Assembly: GCA_028709805.1 (NCBI GenBank)
Contig: JAQUTL010000010.1
Location: 17,284-81,283, forward strand
Direction of reading: 5' to 3'
Origin: Victivallaceae bacterium
GTDB lineage: Bacteria > Verrucomicrobiota > Lentisphaeria > Victivallales > Victivallaceae
Length of the DNA stretch: 64,000 bases
Shown here: positions 48,854 through 58,595 of the stretch, piece by piece
Position numbering within the stretch: position 1 is the stretch's first letter
Layout of the letters: every line of letters starts with the position of its first letter
Position numbers and translations under genes: made by a program
The notes under the pieces: generated by a model
What the model was told of the DNA's origin: nothing
Databases searched by the model: none
Seen by the model: only the letters and a program-made list of their open reading frames with translations

Positions 48854-51676
48854 TTACCAAATGAAATCCGGTACGCCGAACGGCTCGCGGCTTCTCCACG
48901 GCGTGCCGTCAGTATTCATCAGACGCGCGGTCACGAAAATCAGCAGCGAGCGCTTTTCGTGCATCTCCATCTGACTGGAGAACAATCTGCCGAGCAACGG
49001 TACCTCGCCGATAACCGGCCATTTGTCGTCGCGCTGAGTGTTGTATTGTTCGGTCATGCCGCCCAAGACAACGGTGGCGCCGTCGTAAACCTGCACGTTG
49101 ACTTCCATCTCGCGCACCGCAAATTCCGGCATCCACATATCGACATTTGTCGAAATAATCGGAACTTTGGATGACGTGGTGGTCGTTCCGGTCGTTCCGG
49201 TGGAGGTGGAGGTGTATATCGTGCCGGCTTCAAGTTTTACCGGATAAGAGGAGTCCTGATGCCCGACATAAGCCGTCACCTGCGGATAGATATAAAGACT
49301 TATGGTGTAGTTGTCCGGATTCACGATCGGCCGGCAGGCAAAGACCGTACCGATTTCATTCCCGTCATCAAATTCCGGAATCGGCATGGTGATTTCCACC
49401 GTATTATTATCAATTTTAATTTCCGGAGCGTCCCAGGAGTCCGGGAACTTCCAGTTTTCAACCGACTTGATGATCCCGAGGTCACCGCTGGTGAGCAGCA
49501 GCTTTGCGCTGGTCAACACCTCGGTGCGATCGGACTGATCAAGCGCGTTCACTGACAGACTCAAGTTGACATTGCTGTTTTTGCCGAACAGCGATTCGCC
49601 GAAATTCGGGAAAATTTTCAGGTTGTTGACAACCTTGTAGTCTTTCTCCGTCGCCATCGACGAATTGGCGTCGCTGACATTATAATGACGCAGCGGATTT
49701 TCGTTGCTGGGAACATTCCAATGAGCGGTCGCATCATTCTGGTTGATGTTCAAATACCAGTCAAATCCGAGTTCCTTCACGTCGGTGTCGGCGATCTCGA
49801 CCATCTTGGCCTCAACCTGCACCATCGGCGCGCGAACCGCATCCAACAGAGCAAGCAGATCGCCCATCTTGCGGAGATTGTCCACCGTGTTGGTCACCAG
49901 AATCTCGCCCTTGCGGCGATTATAGGTGATGGTGGCGTTGTCCGGAAATTCGATCCCCCGGCTCCGGAAATAATTAATCATGCTTTGCGTGGTAAGCGGC
50001 GGGGTTGCCGCGCCGACCTTGCCCATCTCATTGTAATCCTTGCTGCTGCCGCTGTCGTTGCTGGTATCAATGCCCAGCGCGTCCATGCTCAGCCCCAGCG
50101 ATCCCAGCCCCTGCGCTACGCCGCTCTGATAGGTGGATGACGAGTTGGCCTTCGCGGCCGAGATCATAGTGCTGGTGGAGATGCGCCCGCTGTCGTCACC
50201 GGCAGTTTTCTTGCCGCCGGCGCCCATTCCCATTCCCATTCCCATCATGCTCATCATATCCATGCCTTCAGGTCCCATAGCTCCAGCGCCCATGGCACCG
50301 GCGCCCATCGCATCGCCACCCATGGCACCGGCGCCCATCGCACCGCCACCCATGGCGCCGGCGCCCATCGCACCGCCACCCATGGCGCCGCCACCGCCCA
50401 TAGCGCCGCCGCCGCCGCCGCCGCCGCCGTCCTCAGCCGCGAGCAGCACGTTGCCCAAGTGGTAATACGGATTGGCACTCTCGGCAATGTCTTGGATCAT
50501 TTCGGCGGAAATCGAAAAACGCCTGGTGGAAAGATCGTCCATCGAGCTTAATCCGAGAACAACCGCGCGCTCCTCGACCTTCATCTTCAGGCCGGTCTGC
50601 AAACAGACATAGCGCAAAAGGTCGGTAAGCGGAATCTGGTTGACCTCCATCGTGATTTTCGGAAGAGCTTCACCGATCTGCGGCGGAAACTGCATCAGAA
50701 TGGATGAGTTGAGATCCGGCGCTTCGCGGGTCAGATTGCGGTTCTGCTCGTCAATGACATCATAAATGGTGCTGCCATCATAAACCGCGTTGACCTTGAT
50801 GTCGGCCAGCCGGCCGTAAAGGTCGCCGGAAGAGCTGTATTCACGCATCGTGTCTTTCGGCTCAAAGCTCACCTTGTTCGCCACGACCTGCGGCACATAC
50901 ACCCAGCTGGAATTGGCCGAAATACCGCGCAACACGCCTTCGGACTGCAGCTTGGCCGCACCGTAAAGTTTGTTGTAAATCCTGCGCAGTTTGACGTTGG
51001 CATCCCAATTCAAAGGATCAATCAGAAACACTTCCTGAATTTTACGTTCCGCCTCGGTGTAGCGGTAGGCCCGCTCGTAGATGTCAGCCTCGCGGAACAA
51101 CAGCCCGACCTGCTCCTCGTCGGAAAGCAGCTTGGGCATTACCGCACTGGCGGAGGTCTTCTGGCGAAATGCCTCGGCCTTCACTCTGGTCTGGCAGAAA
51201 CTGATAAAATTGTTTACTTCGTCGATCTTGCTTTCATCAACCATGAGCGCGTCCGACGCTTTGCGCACCGCATCTGAATAGTTGCCGGCGGTGGCCAAGT
51301 CTTTGGCCTCCAGCATTATCGCCTGCCACCACGCACTCTTCATATTGGCGCGCGCCAGCGACACCGCGGCCCGTTCGGTCTTCGCGGCATCTCCGGACAG
51401 CGAAGCAAGAATAAACTCCGCCCGCTCATAAGCCGCATCGGCATCGGAGTATTTACCGTTACCAGCCAACTCATCGGCCTCAGCAGCCGCTTTTCGCGCC
51501 GCATCGAGTTTGGCTGCGTAGTCCTGCTCTATCTGTTCCGCGGCATTGTTGCACGCTTCGCTGCCGAGACATGACTCTTCGGCGGCGGCGGCAACTCCGA
51601 CAGGCAGCGCCAAAAGTCCGGCCACCCACAGTGAACAGAACCGATTCGGAAATTTTGGGATTCCCAATCCTTTCAT
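48854..51676 (-). CDS. Secretin-family outer-membrane protein (Amuc_1098-like pilus system), copy 1, with Gly/Ala/Met-rich repeat insert
   Basis: VPLIPLTDLLRYV-type N-domain; MVQVEAKMVEIADTDVKELGFDWYL; VYDGATVVLGGMTEQYNTQRDDKWPVIGEVPLLGRLFSSQ. Confidence 0.9.
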   Translation of the reverse strand: MKGLGIPKFPNRFCSLWVAGLLALPVGVAAAAEESCLGSEACNNAAEQIEQDYAAKLDAARKAAAEADELAGNGKYSDADAAYERAEFILASLSGDAAKTERAAVSLARANMKSAWWQAIMLEAKDLATAGNYSDAVRKASDALMVDESKIDEVNNFISFCQTRVKAEAFRQKTSASAVMPKLLSDEEQVGLLFREADIYERAYRYTEAERKIQEVFLIDPLNWDANVKLRRIYNKLYGAAKLQSEGVLRGISANSSWVYVPQVVANKVSFEPKDTMREYSSSGDLYGRLADIKVNAVYDGSTIYDVIDEQNRNLTREAPDLNSSILMQFPPQIGEALPKITMEVNQIPLTDLLRYVCLQTGLKMKVEERAVVLGLSSMDDLSTRRFSISAEMIQDIAESANPYYHLGNVLLAAEDGGGGGGGGAMGGGGAMGGGAMGAGAMGGGAMGAGAMGGDAMGAGAMGAGAMGPEGMDMMSMMGMGMGMGAGGKKTAGDDSGRISTSTMISAAKANSSSTYQSGVAQGLGSLGLSMDALGIDTSNDSGSSKDYNEMGKVGAATPPLTTQSMINYFRSRGIEFPDNATITYNRRKGEILVTNTVDNLRKMGDLLALLDAVRAPMVQVEAKMVEIADTDVKELGFDWYLNINQNDATAHWNVPSNENPLRHYNVSDANSSMATEKDYKVVNNLKIFPNFGESLFGKNSNVNLSLSVNALDQSDRTEVLTSAKLLLTSGDLGIIKSVENWKFPDSWDAPEIKIDNNTVEITMPIPEFDDGNEIGTVFACRPIVNPDNYTISLYIYPQVTAYVGHQDSSYPVKLEAGTIYTSTSTGTTGTTTTSSKVPIISTNVDMWMPEFAVREMEVNVQVYDGATVVLGGMTEQYNTQRDDKWPVIGEVPLLGRLFSSQMEMHEKRSLLIFVTARLMNTDGTPWRSREPFGVPDFIW
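50225..50430 (-). repeat. In-frame tandem repeat encoding AMGGGAMGAGAMGGGAMG... in secretin copy 1
   Basis: Repeated gcgcccatcgcaccgccacccatggcgccg-type units, flanked by a (gcc)n-type tract encoding poly-Gly and an MGMGMGMGAGG segment. Confidence 0.95.
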
Positions 51677-51722
51677 GCTTCCTTACCTTATTTTATTGTT
51701 TAAGAAAAATTCCTGCTAATTT

Positions 51723-52832
51723 CTATTCCGGCTTCCTGGCGCGCGAAGTAATTTTGGACTGCGCGGTCAACTCATAGGTCTTGCCGTCCGCCCCTTCGAG
51801 CGTGGCGGCGGCATTCTTCATATCCATGGCGACAACCTTCCACTTCTCCTTGCCGGAGGAGTTGTTGCCGATTTCGATTGTCGAACCGACCTTGACGCCG
51901 GTCTGCAGTTTGTTGTTGCCCAAATTCATAACCGTCATTTCCTCTTCCGGCAGTTCTGCGGCAACACCCTTGCGCACAATAAAATCCTTATCGGTGTTGT
52001 TGATTTTCATCTGCACACTGTCGGGCGACAGTATCCGATCAATCGTCATACTGCGACGATCAAACGAAACCGTGCTGCCAACCTTGTATTCACGCGGACG
52101 CCCCTTGCCACCCATCGAAAACCTCACGGTTCCACTATCCGCGTCAGCCGACTCCAGCTGCGCACTGAGCAGCGGCGGACGGGCACTCTCAATATAAATA
52201 AGATCGGTAAGCGGCGGATGGCTCTTCGCGTCATCGATGTCGGTTCCGCACATATATTCATAAAGATTGGTGAATCCGTCGTTGTCCCGGTCATATTTCG
52301 CATCAAGCGGATTGGTGGGATTGAGAAATTCCGGATACTTTAGTTCAAAGATATTAGGCATGCCGTCACCGTCGGAGTCCGACGAACGCATCTGAATATC
52401 AATTTCATCATTGAAACTGCGGGCGGGGCGGGAAAGCGCCATTCCGCAAATCGGACACTGCCCTGCGCTCTTAAAGCTGAACAGCGGAATGAACCGGTTG
52501 CAGCCCGGACATTTCGCCGCACGCAAAGGCGACAGCAAATCGCTCACCAAATCGTCGGAAACGCCCTTGATCCGGTTACCGTCCGCGTCCGTCATCCGCG
52601 TGCCGTAGGGTTCCCACGCCACCTTCAGTGCAAACACCTTGTCCAATTTAAATTTTGCATCGGAGAAATCCACCGACTCATAATCCGGCACCGGAGCCTT
52701 GATCGCCAGATCACGCTCGCTTATATTTTTGGCGGATTTGGTGATTTGCAGCAATGCAACCAACAGAATAACGAAGACCGCCAGCAGAACCGCCAGCAGT
52801 ATCTTCTCATAATGCTTTGTGAAAAAGTTCAA
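51723..52832 (-). CDS. Amuc_1099-like pilus-system protein with zinc-ribbon and calcium-loop-like motifs
   Basis: N-terminal TM, CPGCNRFIPLFSFKSAGQCPICGMAL, DSDGDGMPNIFELKYPEFLNP and DRDNDGFTNLYEYMCGTD; position in cluster. Confidence 0.65.
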   Translation of the reverse strand: MNFFTKHYEKILLAVLLAVFVILLVALLQITKSAKNISERDLAIKAPVPDYESVDFSDAKFKLDKVFALKVAWEPYGTRMTDADGNRIKGVSDDLVSDLLSPLRAAKCPGCNRFIPLFSFKSAGQCPICGMALSRPARSFNDEIDIQMRSSDSDGDGMPNIFELKYPEFLNPTNPLDAKYDRDNDGFTNLYEYMCGTDIDDAKSHPPLTDLIYIESARPPLLSAQLESADADSGTVRFSMGGKGRPREYKVGSTVSFDRRSMTIDRILSPDSVQMKINNTDKDFIVRKGVAAELPEEEMTVMNLGNNKLQTGVKVGSTIEIGNNSSGKEKWKVVAMDMKNAAATLEGADGKTYELTAQSKITSRARKPE

Positions 52833-52845
52833 CTTCGGCCTCCTT

Positions 52846-54315
52846 CTATTCCGTCACAAGCTCGTCGGTGACATAAACGACATAATCCACCACGATGCTG
52901 GCGGTGCAGCGTCTGCCCACCCCAAGCGCCGGACGGGCGTAATTGCGCCGCAAACCCGGCGCGGTCTTTTCTTCATCTTCGGAAACCGCCATAAGTTCGT
53001 CAACCAGTTTCCGTCCTTCGTAATAAGTGGGATCGACCAAGGCGCCGTCTTCAATATTGCCGCGTCTGGCCGACAGGGATGACGCACGCCCGGAAGCCAC
53101 CGTGTTGCGCACTCCTCCTCCTCCTCCGCCCATGCCCATGAGCATTCCCATGTCCATCGCTCCGGCGCCGCCGCCGAAGTTATTGCGGCCGCCGGGCTGC
53201 TGGTTGCGCGCGTCGGTACTGCTCGTGGCCCGGTTGATGTTTTCGTCAACCAGAATCTGCGCACTGTCAAAGTCCTTCATCAGCGACATCCGCCGGACAA
53301 TGTAAACTCGACTGTCCTTATAGGCGTCGGCAAAATCCCGCGTCAGCTGGCGAATATTGTCAAGCGTGCCGGAGACCTCAACCTGAAAGCGGTAATAGCG
53401 GAATCCGCCGTCTCCGTCAACACCGGTAATCGTATCAACCGAAAAGTCTTCCAGCGAGGCAACCTTGCTTGCCGCAATCCGTCCGGCCAGATCGCAGATG
53501 ATATCCCACACCTTTCCGATATCCACCATCATTTCCTTGCTCGGCTTTCCATCGCCGGAACTGACGAACGAAAAACTCTGCGCGTTGTCGCCCAATCCGA
53601 CATTGCCTTCGGTGAACTTCTTGATCAGCTTGCTGCGCACATTGTCCACATAGACCTTGCAGCGCGCCTCGTTGTCGCCGAACGACCGCGGCACGCCGAG
53701 ACTGGACATCAGAAGCTCTTTTGCCGACACCGAGTCGGAACCGTTGATGTCCTCAAGCGTATATTTCTGAGCCTCTTCGACAAAGGCCTTCATCGCGTTT
53801 TCCCAGCGGTCCTTGTCCCATTTTGCCTTCACCGGAATCGCGGTCTCGGTGCCGTCCTCGGCCGTCACCGTTTCCGGCTGCTCGTCACCGGTCAGTCCGC
53901 CGGATTCAACAAACAGCGCATATATCTGATCCGGACGCTGGTTTTTTGCAATGCCGGCTTCCCAAAAAGCCCGGAACATCGCCCGGAAGTCCACAGTGGC
54001 AATACCGAGCGACTCGCTGAAACGCTCCAGCGCCCGCTCGTAGGGCCGTCCGAAATAACGGTGAAGCTCATCAAGCTTCTGACGGTACTTTACGGTGTCG
54101 GACTCAATGGTCTCCAAATTCTCCTGTGCCGGAGACGGCTTCGAGTCATTCAATCTTTTGATGGCGTCCTTCTGGGCATTCAGACGGTTGGCGGCGTCCA
54201 GCCGCTTACCGTTCTGCATCAACACCATTACCAGCAACGCCAACACGATAACCACGGAAACGCCGATGGCAATCACGAATCCGATATGTTTTTTCAAAAA
54301 TCTTTTCATATCCAT
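52846..54315 (-). CDS. Amuc_1100-like pilus-system protein (single TM, coiled coil, PilO-like region)
   Basis: MKRFLKKHIGFVIAIGVSVVIVLALLVMVLMQNGKRLDAANRLNAQKDAIKRLNDSKPSPAQENLETIESD; position between PilM-like and Amuc_1099-like genes. Confidence 0.65.
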   Translation of the reverse strand: MDMKRFLKKHIGFVIAIGVSVVIVLALLVMVLMQNGKRLDAANRLNAQKDAIKRLNDSKPSPAQENLETIESDTVKYRQKLDELHRYFGRPYERALERFSESLGIATVDFRAMFRAFWEAGIAKNQRPDQIYALFVESGGLTGDEQPETVTAEDGTETAIPVKAKWDKDRWENAMKAFVEEAQKYTLEDINGSDSVSAKELLMSSLGVPRSFGDNEARCKVYVDNVRSKLIKKFTEGNVGLGDNAQSFSFVSSGDGKPSKEMMVDIGKVWDIICDLAGRIAASKVASLEDFSVDTITGVDGDGGFRYYRFQVEVSGTLDNIRQLTRDFADAYKDSRVYIVRRMSLMKDFDSAQILVDENINRATSSTDARNQQPGGRNNFGGGAGAMDMGMLMGMGGGGGGVRNTVASGRASSLSARRGNIEDGALVDPTYYEGRKLVDELMAVSEDEEKTAPGLRRNYARPALGVGRRCTASIVVDYVVYVTDELVTE

Positions 54316-54328
54316 TAGCCTCTTCGGG

Positions 54329-56161
54329 TTACTGTTGTTCTACCGCTTCCTTCAGACGCAGACGAATGCGGAAGGAGGTGATGTTCATGTCGCCGTCGGT
54401 TCCCTGTGAGTACTCGTACACGAATGACTCGCTGTCTCCGCCGGCGAATATCTCCGATTTGCCAAGATTTTCCTGCAACACGGTCTCCGGCGGAACTCCT
54501 CCGGAAAGCACCAGCGAATGCCCCTCGACCACGATCCATTCGACCGAGTCGATCGGCTTGACCCGCGACTGCGCCAAATTTAGGTTGCTGACCGCCTTGA
54601 GTTTTCCGCCCGCCATGGGCATGCCCATCATCATCATGTCGGGATTCATCATTCCGGGCATCATCATATTGTTTTGACGCTTCAGTTCGCTTTCAAGCTC
54701 GGCGCCATAGGGTTCGATATAGGTGAACCACATTGTATCCGGCATAACCCGTTCCAGTTCCATGATAATGCCGCTCCACCGGTCGCGGGCGTCGATATAT
54801 TTCAGCGCGGTCGCATAGTCGGACAACGCACCGTCCAAAGCACTTTTCGCGGTCCGAACCTTGTCCGCCTGCGCTTTGGTCGCATTATATTTGCCCTGGC
54901 TCTGCTCCACCAGGCGCTCGTCATATTCCGTGCGTTTCTGCAGACCGAACAACAACAGCCCCATGCAGATGATGGCCGAAACAGCGCTGGCGTAAAAAAA
55001 CGGCTTTCTGCGCCGCAGAATCTCATCTTGCTTGATCGACTTGGACATCAGAGAAATCTGAACCGGGCAGTTGAACGCATGCCGCAGACCGATACCGATC
55101 AGCGGCGGAAACAGCTGGGCGACATTTTTCAGCGCCTCGCGGTCAACGCCGTCCCCGATTTGCACAACCGGGAAAACGTTCAGGTACTCGACCGGAACGC
55201 GAAGTTTTTCGCAGAAAAAGTGTGGTGTATATGGAATAATCGACGATCCGCCGCACAAAAACATGCGTTCCGGCTTGCTTCCGGAATATTGTGAGCGCCA
55301 CAGGTTGATCGACCGGCTGACCTCGCCGTGCAGCCGGGTCATCACGTTGCGGGCGACCTTGCTTATGGTGGCCGCCACTTCGGAATCCGGATCCTCGTAA
55401 GCGCCGCCCAACGCAATAAAGCAGTGGCGGCGTTTCAACTCTTCGGCGTCGGCAAAACTGATATTGAACTCTTTGGCAATCTGCTGGGTCAACGCGTCGC
55501 CGGCGATTGGAATCGACCTGACAAAGATACGTCCGCGCTCAACGAATACCAAACTGGAACTGCGACCGCCGATGTCCAGAATCATATCGCAGCTTGACTC
55601 GCCAAGCTGATTCGCTTTCGCGGCGTTGAAGATCGCGGTCGGCGCTATTTCAATGGAAAGTATTTCCTTGCCGGAGTCCTGCACCACGTCGGTAACGATC
55701 GACAGCAGGTCGGCCTTAACCGCAACATACAGTGCTTCAAGCTCGTCGCTGCTGTCCAGCTCCTCCTCGTCGCTGGTGGAACCGGCATGACGTATAAGCT
55801 GATAAGCCCAGGCCACCTCGTCCATTGGATATGGAACCGTCTGGCGGGCTTCAAATTCAATAATTTTGGCGAGTTGTTCACGCTGTCCGGCCAGCGGCGG
55901 CAACTTGCTCAACCGGGAAAATGCCGCCTGACCGGAGATGGAAATACGCACGCTCTTGGCACTGAAAGTGTTGCCCTGCATCATTTTGCGATAAGTTACC
56001 GCGAAGCCGTCGAGAAAATCTCCCTGCGCGTAGCTTTCATCATATTCCTGCACCGCATAGCAGTCAAGCACCAGTGCGCCGGACGCGCCGGCTGTGAACT
56101 CGGCCATCTTCAGGCTGCTGCCGCCAACATCAATCGCCAGTATCGTGTTTTCCTTTGCCAT
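54329..56161 (-). CDS. PilM-like (Amuc_1101-like) actin-fold protein with C-terminal PilN-like TM region
   Basis: ILAIDVGGSSLKMAEF, ARQTVPYPMDEVAWAYQ, DMILDIGGRSSSLVFVERGRIFVRSIPIAGDALTQQIAKEF, FLCGGSSIIPYTPHFFCEKL; TM ASAVSAIICMGLLLFGLQ. Confidence 0.88.
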   Translation of the reverse strand: MAKENTILAIDVGGSSLKMAEFTAGASGALVLDCYAVQEYDESYAQGDFLDGFAVTYRKMMQGNTFSAKSVRISISGQAAFSRLSKLPPLAGQREQLAKIIEFEARQTVPYPMDEVAWAYQLIRHAGSTSDEEELDSSDELEALYVAVKADLLSIVTDVVQDSGKEILSIEIAPTAIFNAAKANQLGESSCDMILDIGGRSSSLVFVERGRIFVRSIPIAGDALTQQIAKEFNISFADAEELKRRHCFIALGGAYEDPDSEVAATISKVARNVMTRLHGEVSRSINLWRSQYSGSKPERMFLCGGSSIIPYTPHFFCEKLRVPVEYLNVFPVVQIGDGVDREALKNVAQLFPPLIGIGLRHAFNCPVQISLMSKSIKQDEILRRRKPFFYASAVSAIICMGLLLFGLQKRTEYDERLVEQSQGKYNATKAQADKVRTAKSALDGALSDYATALKYIDARDRWSGIIMELERVMPDTMWFTYIEPYGAELESELKRQNNMMMPGMMNPDMMMMGMPMAGGKLKAVSNLNLAQSRVKPIDSVEWIVVEGHSLVLSGGVPPETVLQENLGKSEIFAGGDSESFVYEYSQGTDGDMNITSFRIRLRLKEAVEQQ

Positions 56162-56331
56162 ACAAATATCTTTTATGTTAGAGTTAATCTAAATGCTTCG
56201 CGCAACCGCCGTCACAATGCGAAAACACACCGGGTTCGGCAAAATATAATACAACCTGATTTCTATTTTGCAAGGACCAAAGCCGTATAAAACAATGACA
56301 TTGCATCAAAAAAACATATTTTTTTATCAAA

Positions 56332-56721
56332 TCACTGTTTGGACGAAGCTTTTTCTGCGTCCGGAGCTGCCGAAGGAGCCGACCCCCCGTCGGTCGCGGC
56401 GGATGGCTGACGCGGCTGCATGGAGGCCGAAATGCCGCTGAGCACTTCCGCCTCGCGCTGCCGCTCGTTCACGTCGGCACGATGACCGATCAGGAATGCC
56501 AATCCCAGCGCCAGCACGAAAAACACGCTGGTCAGGACAACCGTCAGTTTGGTAAGATGGCTTCCCATCTGCGCGCCGAAGACCGACTGGCCGATACCGC
56601 CGAAGGCGGCTCCCATCCCTCCGGACTTCGACGGCTGAACCAGCACCAGACAGATCAGCAGCAGCGACACAATCACCACCGCCACGCATATCACATTTAT
56701 CAGTATATCGATGCCGCTCAT
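56332..56721 (-). CDS. secG: Preprotein translocase subunit SecG
   Basis: LLICLVLVQPSKSGGMGAAFGGIGQSVFGAQMGSHLTKLTVVLTSVFF. Confidence 0.93.
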   Translation of the reverse strand: MSGIDILINVICVAVVIVSLLLICLVLVQPSKSGGMGAAFGGIGQSVFGAQMGSHLTKLTVVLTSVFFVLALGLAFLIGHRADVNERQREAEVLSGISASMQPRQPSAATDGGSAPSAAPDAEKASSKQ

Positions 56722-56730
56722 AACATGTTC

Positions 56731-57510
56731 CTACTTGGAGCTGGCGCCCTTGAGCGCATTGGCAATCAGAGCCGCAAAACTGTCGGCCTTAAGCGCGGCG
56801 CCGCCGATCAGGCCGCCGTCGATGTCCTTCTGCGCGGCCAAGGCCTCGGCGTTCTCGGCCTTCATGCTGCCGCCGTACTGAATACGGACCAGCTCGGCAA
56901 CTTCCCGGCCGTACAGCGCGGTAAGCTTTTCGCGAATGCAGGCGTGCGTTTCCTCCGCCATTTCCGGCGTTGCGGTCTTGCCGGTGCCGATGGCCCAAAC
57001 CGGCTCGTAGGCGATGACCACGTTCCGGATTCCGATCTTGCAAATATCCTTCAGGCCGCCTTCAAGCTGCCGATCGAGAACCGCCTTGGTCTGGTTGCCC
57101 TCGCGCTCCTGGAGCGTCTCTCCGACGCACATGATGACGGTGAATCCGGCCTTGAGGCCGGCGATGGCGCGTTTGTTCACGGTGTCATCGGTTTCTCCGA
57201 AATACTGGCGGCGTTCGCTATGGCCGACGATAACATATTCAATACCGGTTTCCTTAAGCATGGCGGCGGAGATTTCGCCGGTGAATGCGCCGGATTCGGC
57301 CCAATGAATGTTCTGCGCACCCACCTTGACATTGCTTCCCCTGGCGGCCTCGACGACGGCTGACACGGTGGTGAACGGCGGGCAGACGACCACGTCGCAA
57401 ACATTTTTATACTGGGCGACCAGCGGCTTCAAGGCCTCGACCAACGCGACGCCTTCGGCGGCAGTCTTGTTCATTTTCCAGTTTCCGGCGATAATCAATT
57501 TTCTGGCCAT
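56731..57510 (-). CDS. tpiA: Triosephosphate isomerase
   Basis: LIIAGNWKMNKTAAEGVAL, IVGHSERRQYFGETD, VIAYEPVWAIGTGKTATPEMAEE, IQYGGSMKAENA. Confidence 0.96.
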   Translation of the reverse strand: MARKLIIAGNWKMNKTAAEGVALVEALKPLVAQYKNVCDVVVCPPFTTVSAVVEAARGSNVKVGAQNIHWAESGAFTGEISAAMLKETGIEYVIVGHSERRQYFGETDDTVNKRAIAGLKAGFTVIMCVGETLQEREGNQTKAVLDRQLEGGLKDICKIGIRNVVIAYEPVWAIGTGKTATPEMAEETHACIREKLTALYGREVAELVRIQYGGSMKAENAEALAAQKDIDGGLIGGAALKADSFAALIANALKGASSK

Positions 57511-57761
57511 TTCCAAGCTCCTTACATATTTATTAATAATGACAAATAAAAAAGTTTACATCGACAGTCAGTAAAGATAGCACGTAAGTGATTTTTTTTC
57601 AACCCAGCCCAAAGGAAAAACTGGAATAAAGTTTGGAGGTAAATCCCACACCTGTCCTAACAATTTTCTGAATGTGTGAAAAAAAGTGGAGCCAACTTGC
57701 CTGCAACAGTATATTACGATAGCCCAAATAAACAAGGAGACTCCGTTTTGAAAAAATAGTC

Positions 57762-58573
57762 ATGAAACACAATGGAGACAAATACAAACAGACCTTTGAC
57801 TGTTGGGTACATTTTGTGTCGATGATCTTCTGTCAACCGCCCCATGCCAACAGTTTGCGGAAGATTTGCGGCGACCTGAAAATCTGCGGAGGAAACCTCA
57901 ACCACCCGGGAGTGGAGACGGTTCCGGGCAAATCAAATCTGTCGTATGCGAATCGACATATAGATACGGAAATCTTCAAGGCGTTATTTTTCATGTTATT
58001 GGATCACTGCAAGACGGTTGCGCCGAACCATGAATTTGTCTTCAAACGGAAGTTGTACAGTCTGGATGCAACGCTGTGGTTGTCTGCGATGTAGTGAATC
58101 ACCGGACGCTGGTTCTGTTGACGAATAACTTTGATCTTGGTGCCAAAACCATTGACGACATCTATAAATTCCGTTGACAGATCGAATGCTTTTTCAAGAT
58201 GCTCAAACCGAATTTCAAGATCAAAACGTTCATCGGAACCAGTGAAAACGCGGTCAAGATTCAAGTTGGGACAGCGCTTATCGCCATTCTGCTGACAAAG
58301 TATCTGAAGTTTCTGTCGAAGGCGGGATGGCACTTCTCGACGCCGATGGCGTTTTTGAAGCGGAATCTCTTTGTATATCGTGATTTGAGCCAATGGTTGG
58401 ATCAACCGTTCACCCGACCGCCGGAGCCGGCGCGTTTTCAGCTGGGACTTGCTTTTTTTCGTTTTTTTGTTCTATATCTGTTGTGCCGGAGAAAGCGTCT
58501 GGCGACAGCCGTGCGGCTCCATCGCAAAAAATGCGCGCCGCGGACCGTTCGGAGACGGGGCGGCGGTTCGCGT
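57762..58573 (+). pseudogene. Degenerate IS4-family transposase
   Basis: N-terminal KHNGDKYKQTFDCWVHFVSMIFCQPPHANSLRKICGDLKICGGNLNHPGVETVPGKSNLSYANRHIDTEIF and C-terminal ECFFKMLKPNFKIKTFIGTSENAVKIQVGTALIAILLTKYLKFLS are IS4-like; central catalytic core is missing and the frame is broken. Confidence 0.8.
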
Positions 58574-58595
58574 TCGCGCTAAATCGGAATAACAG

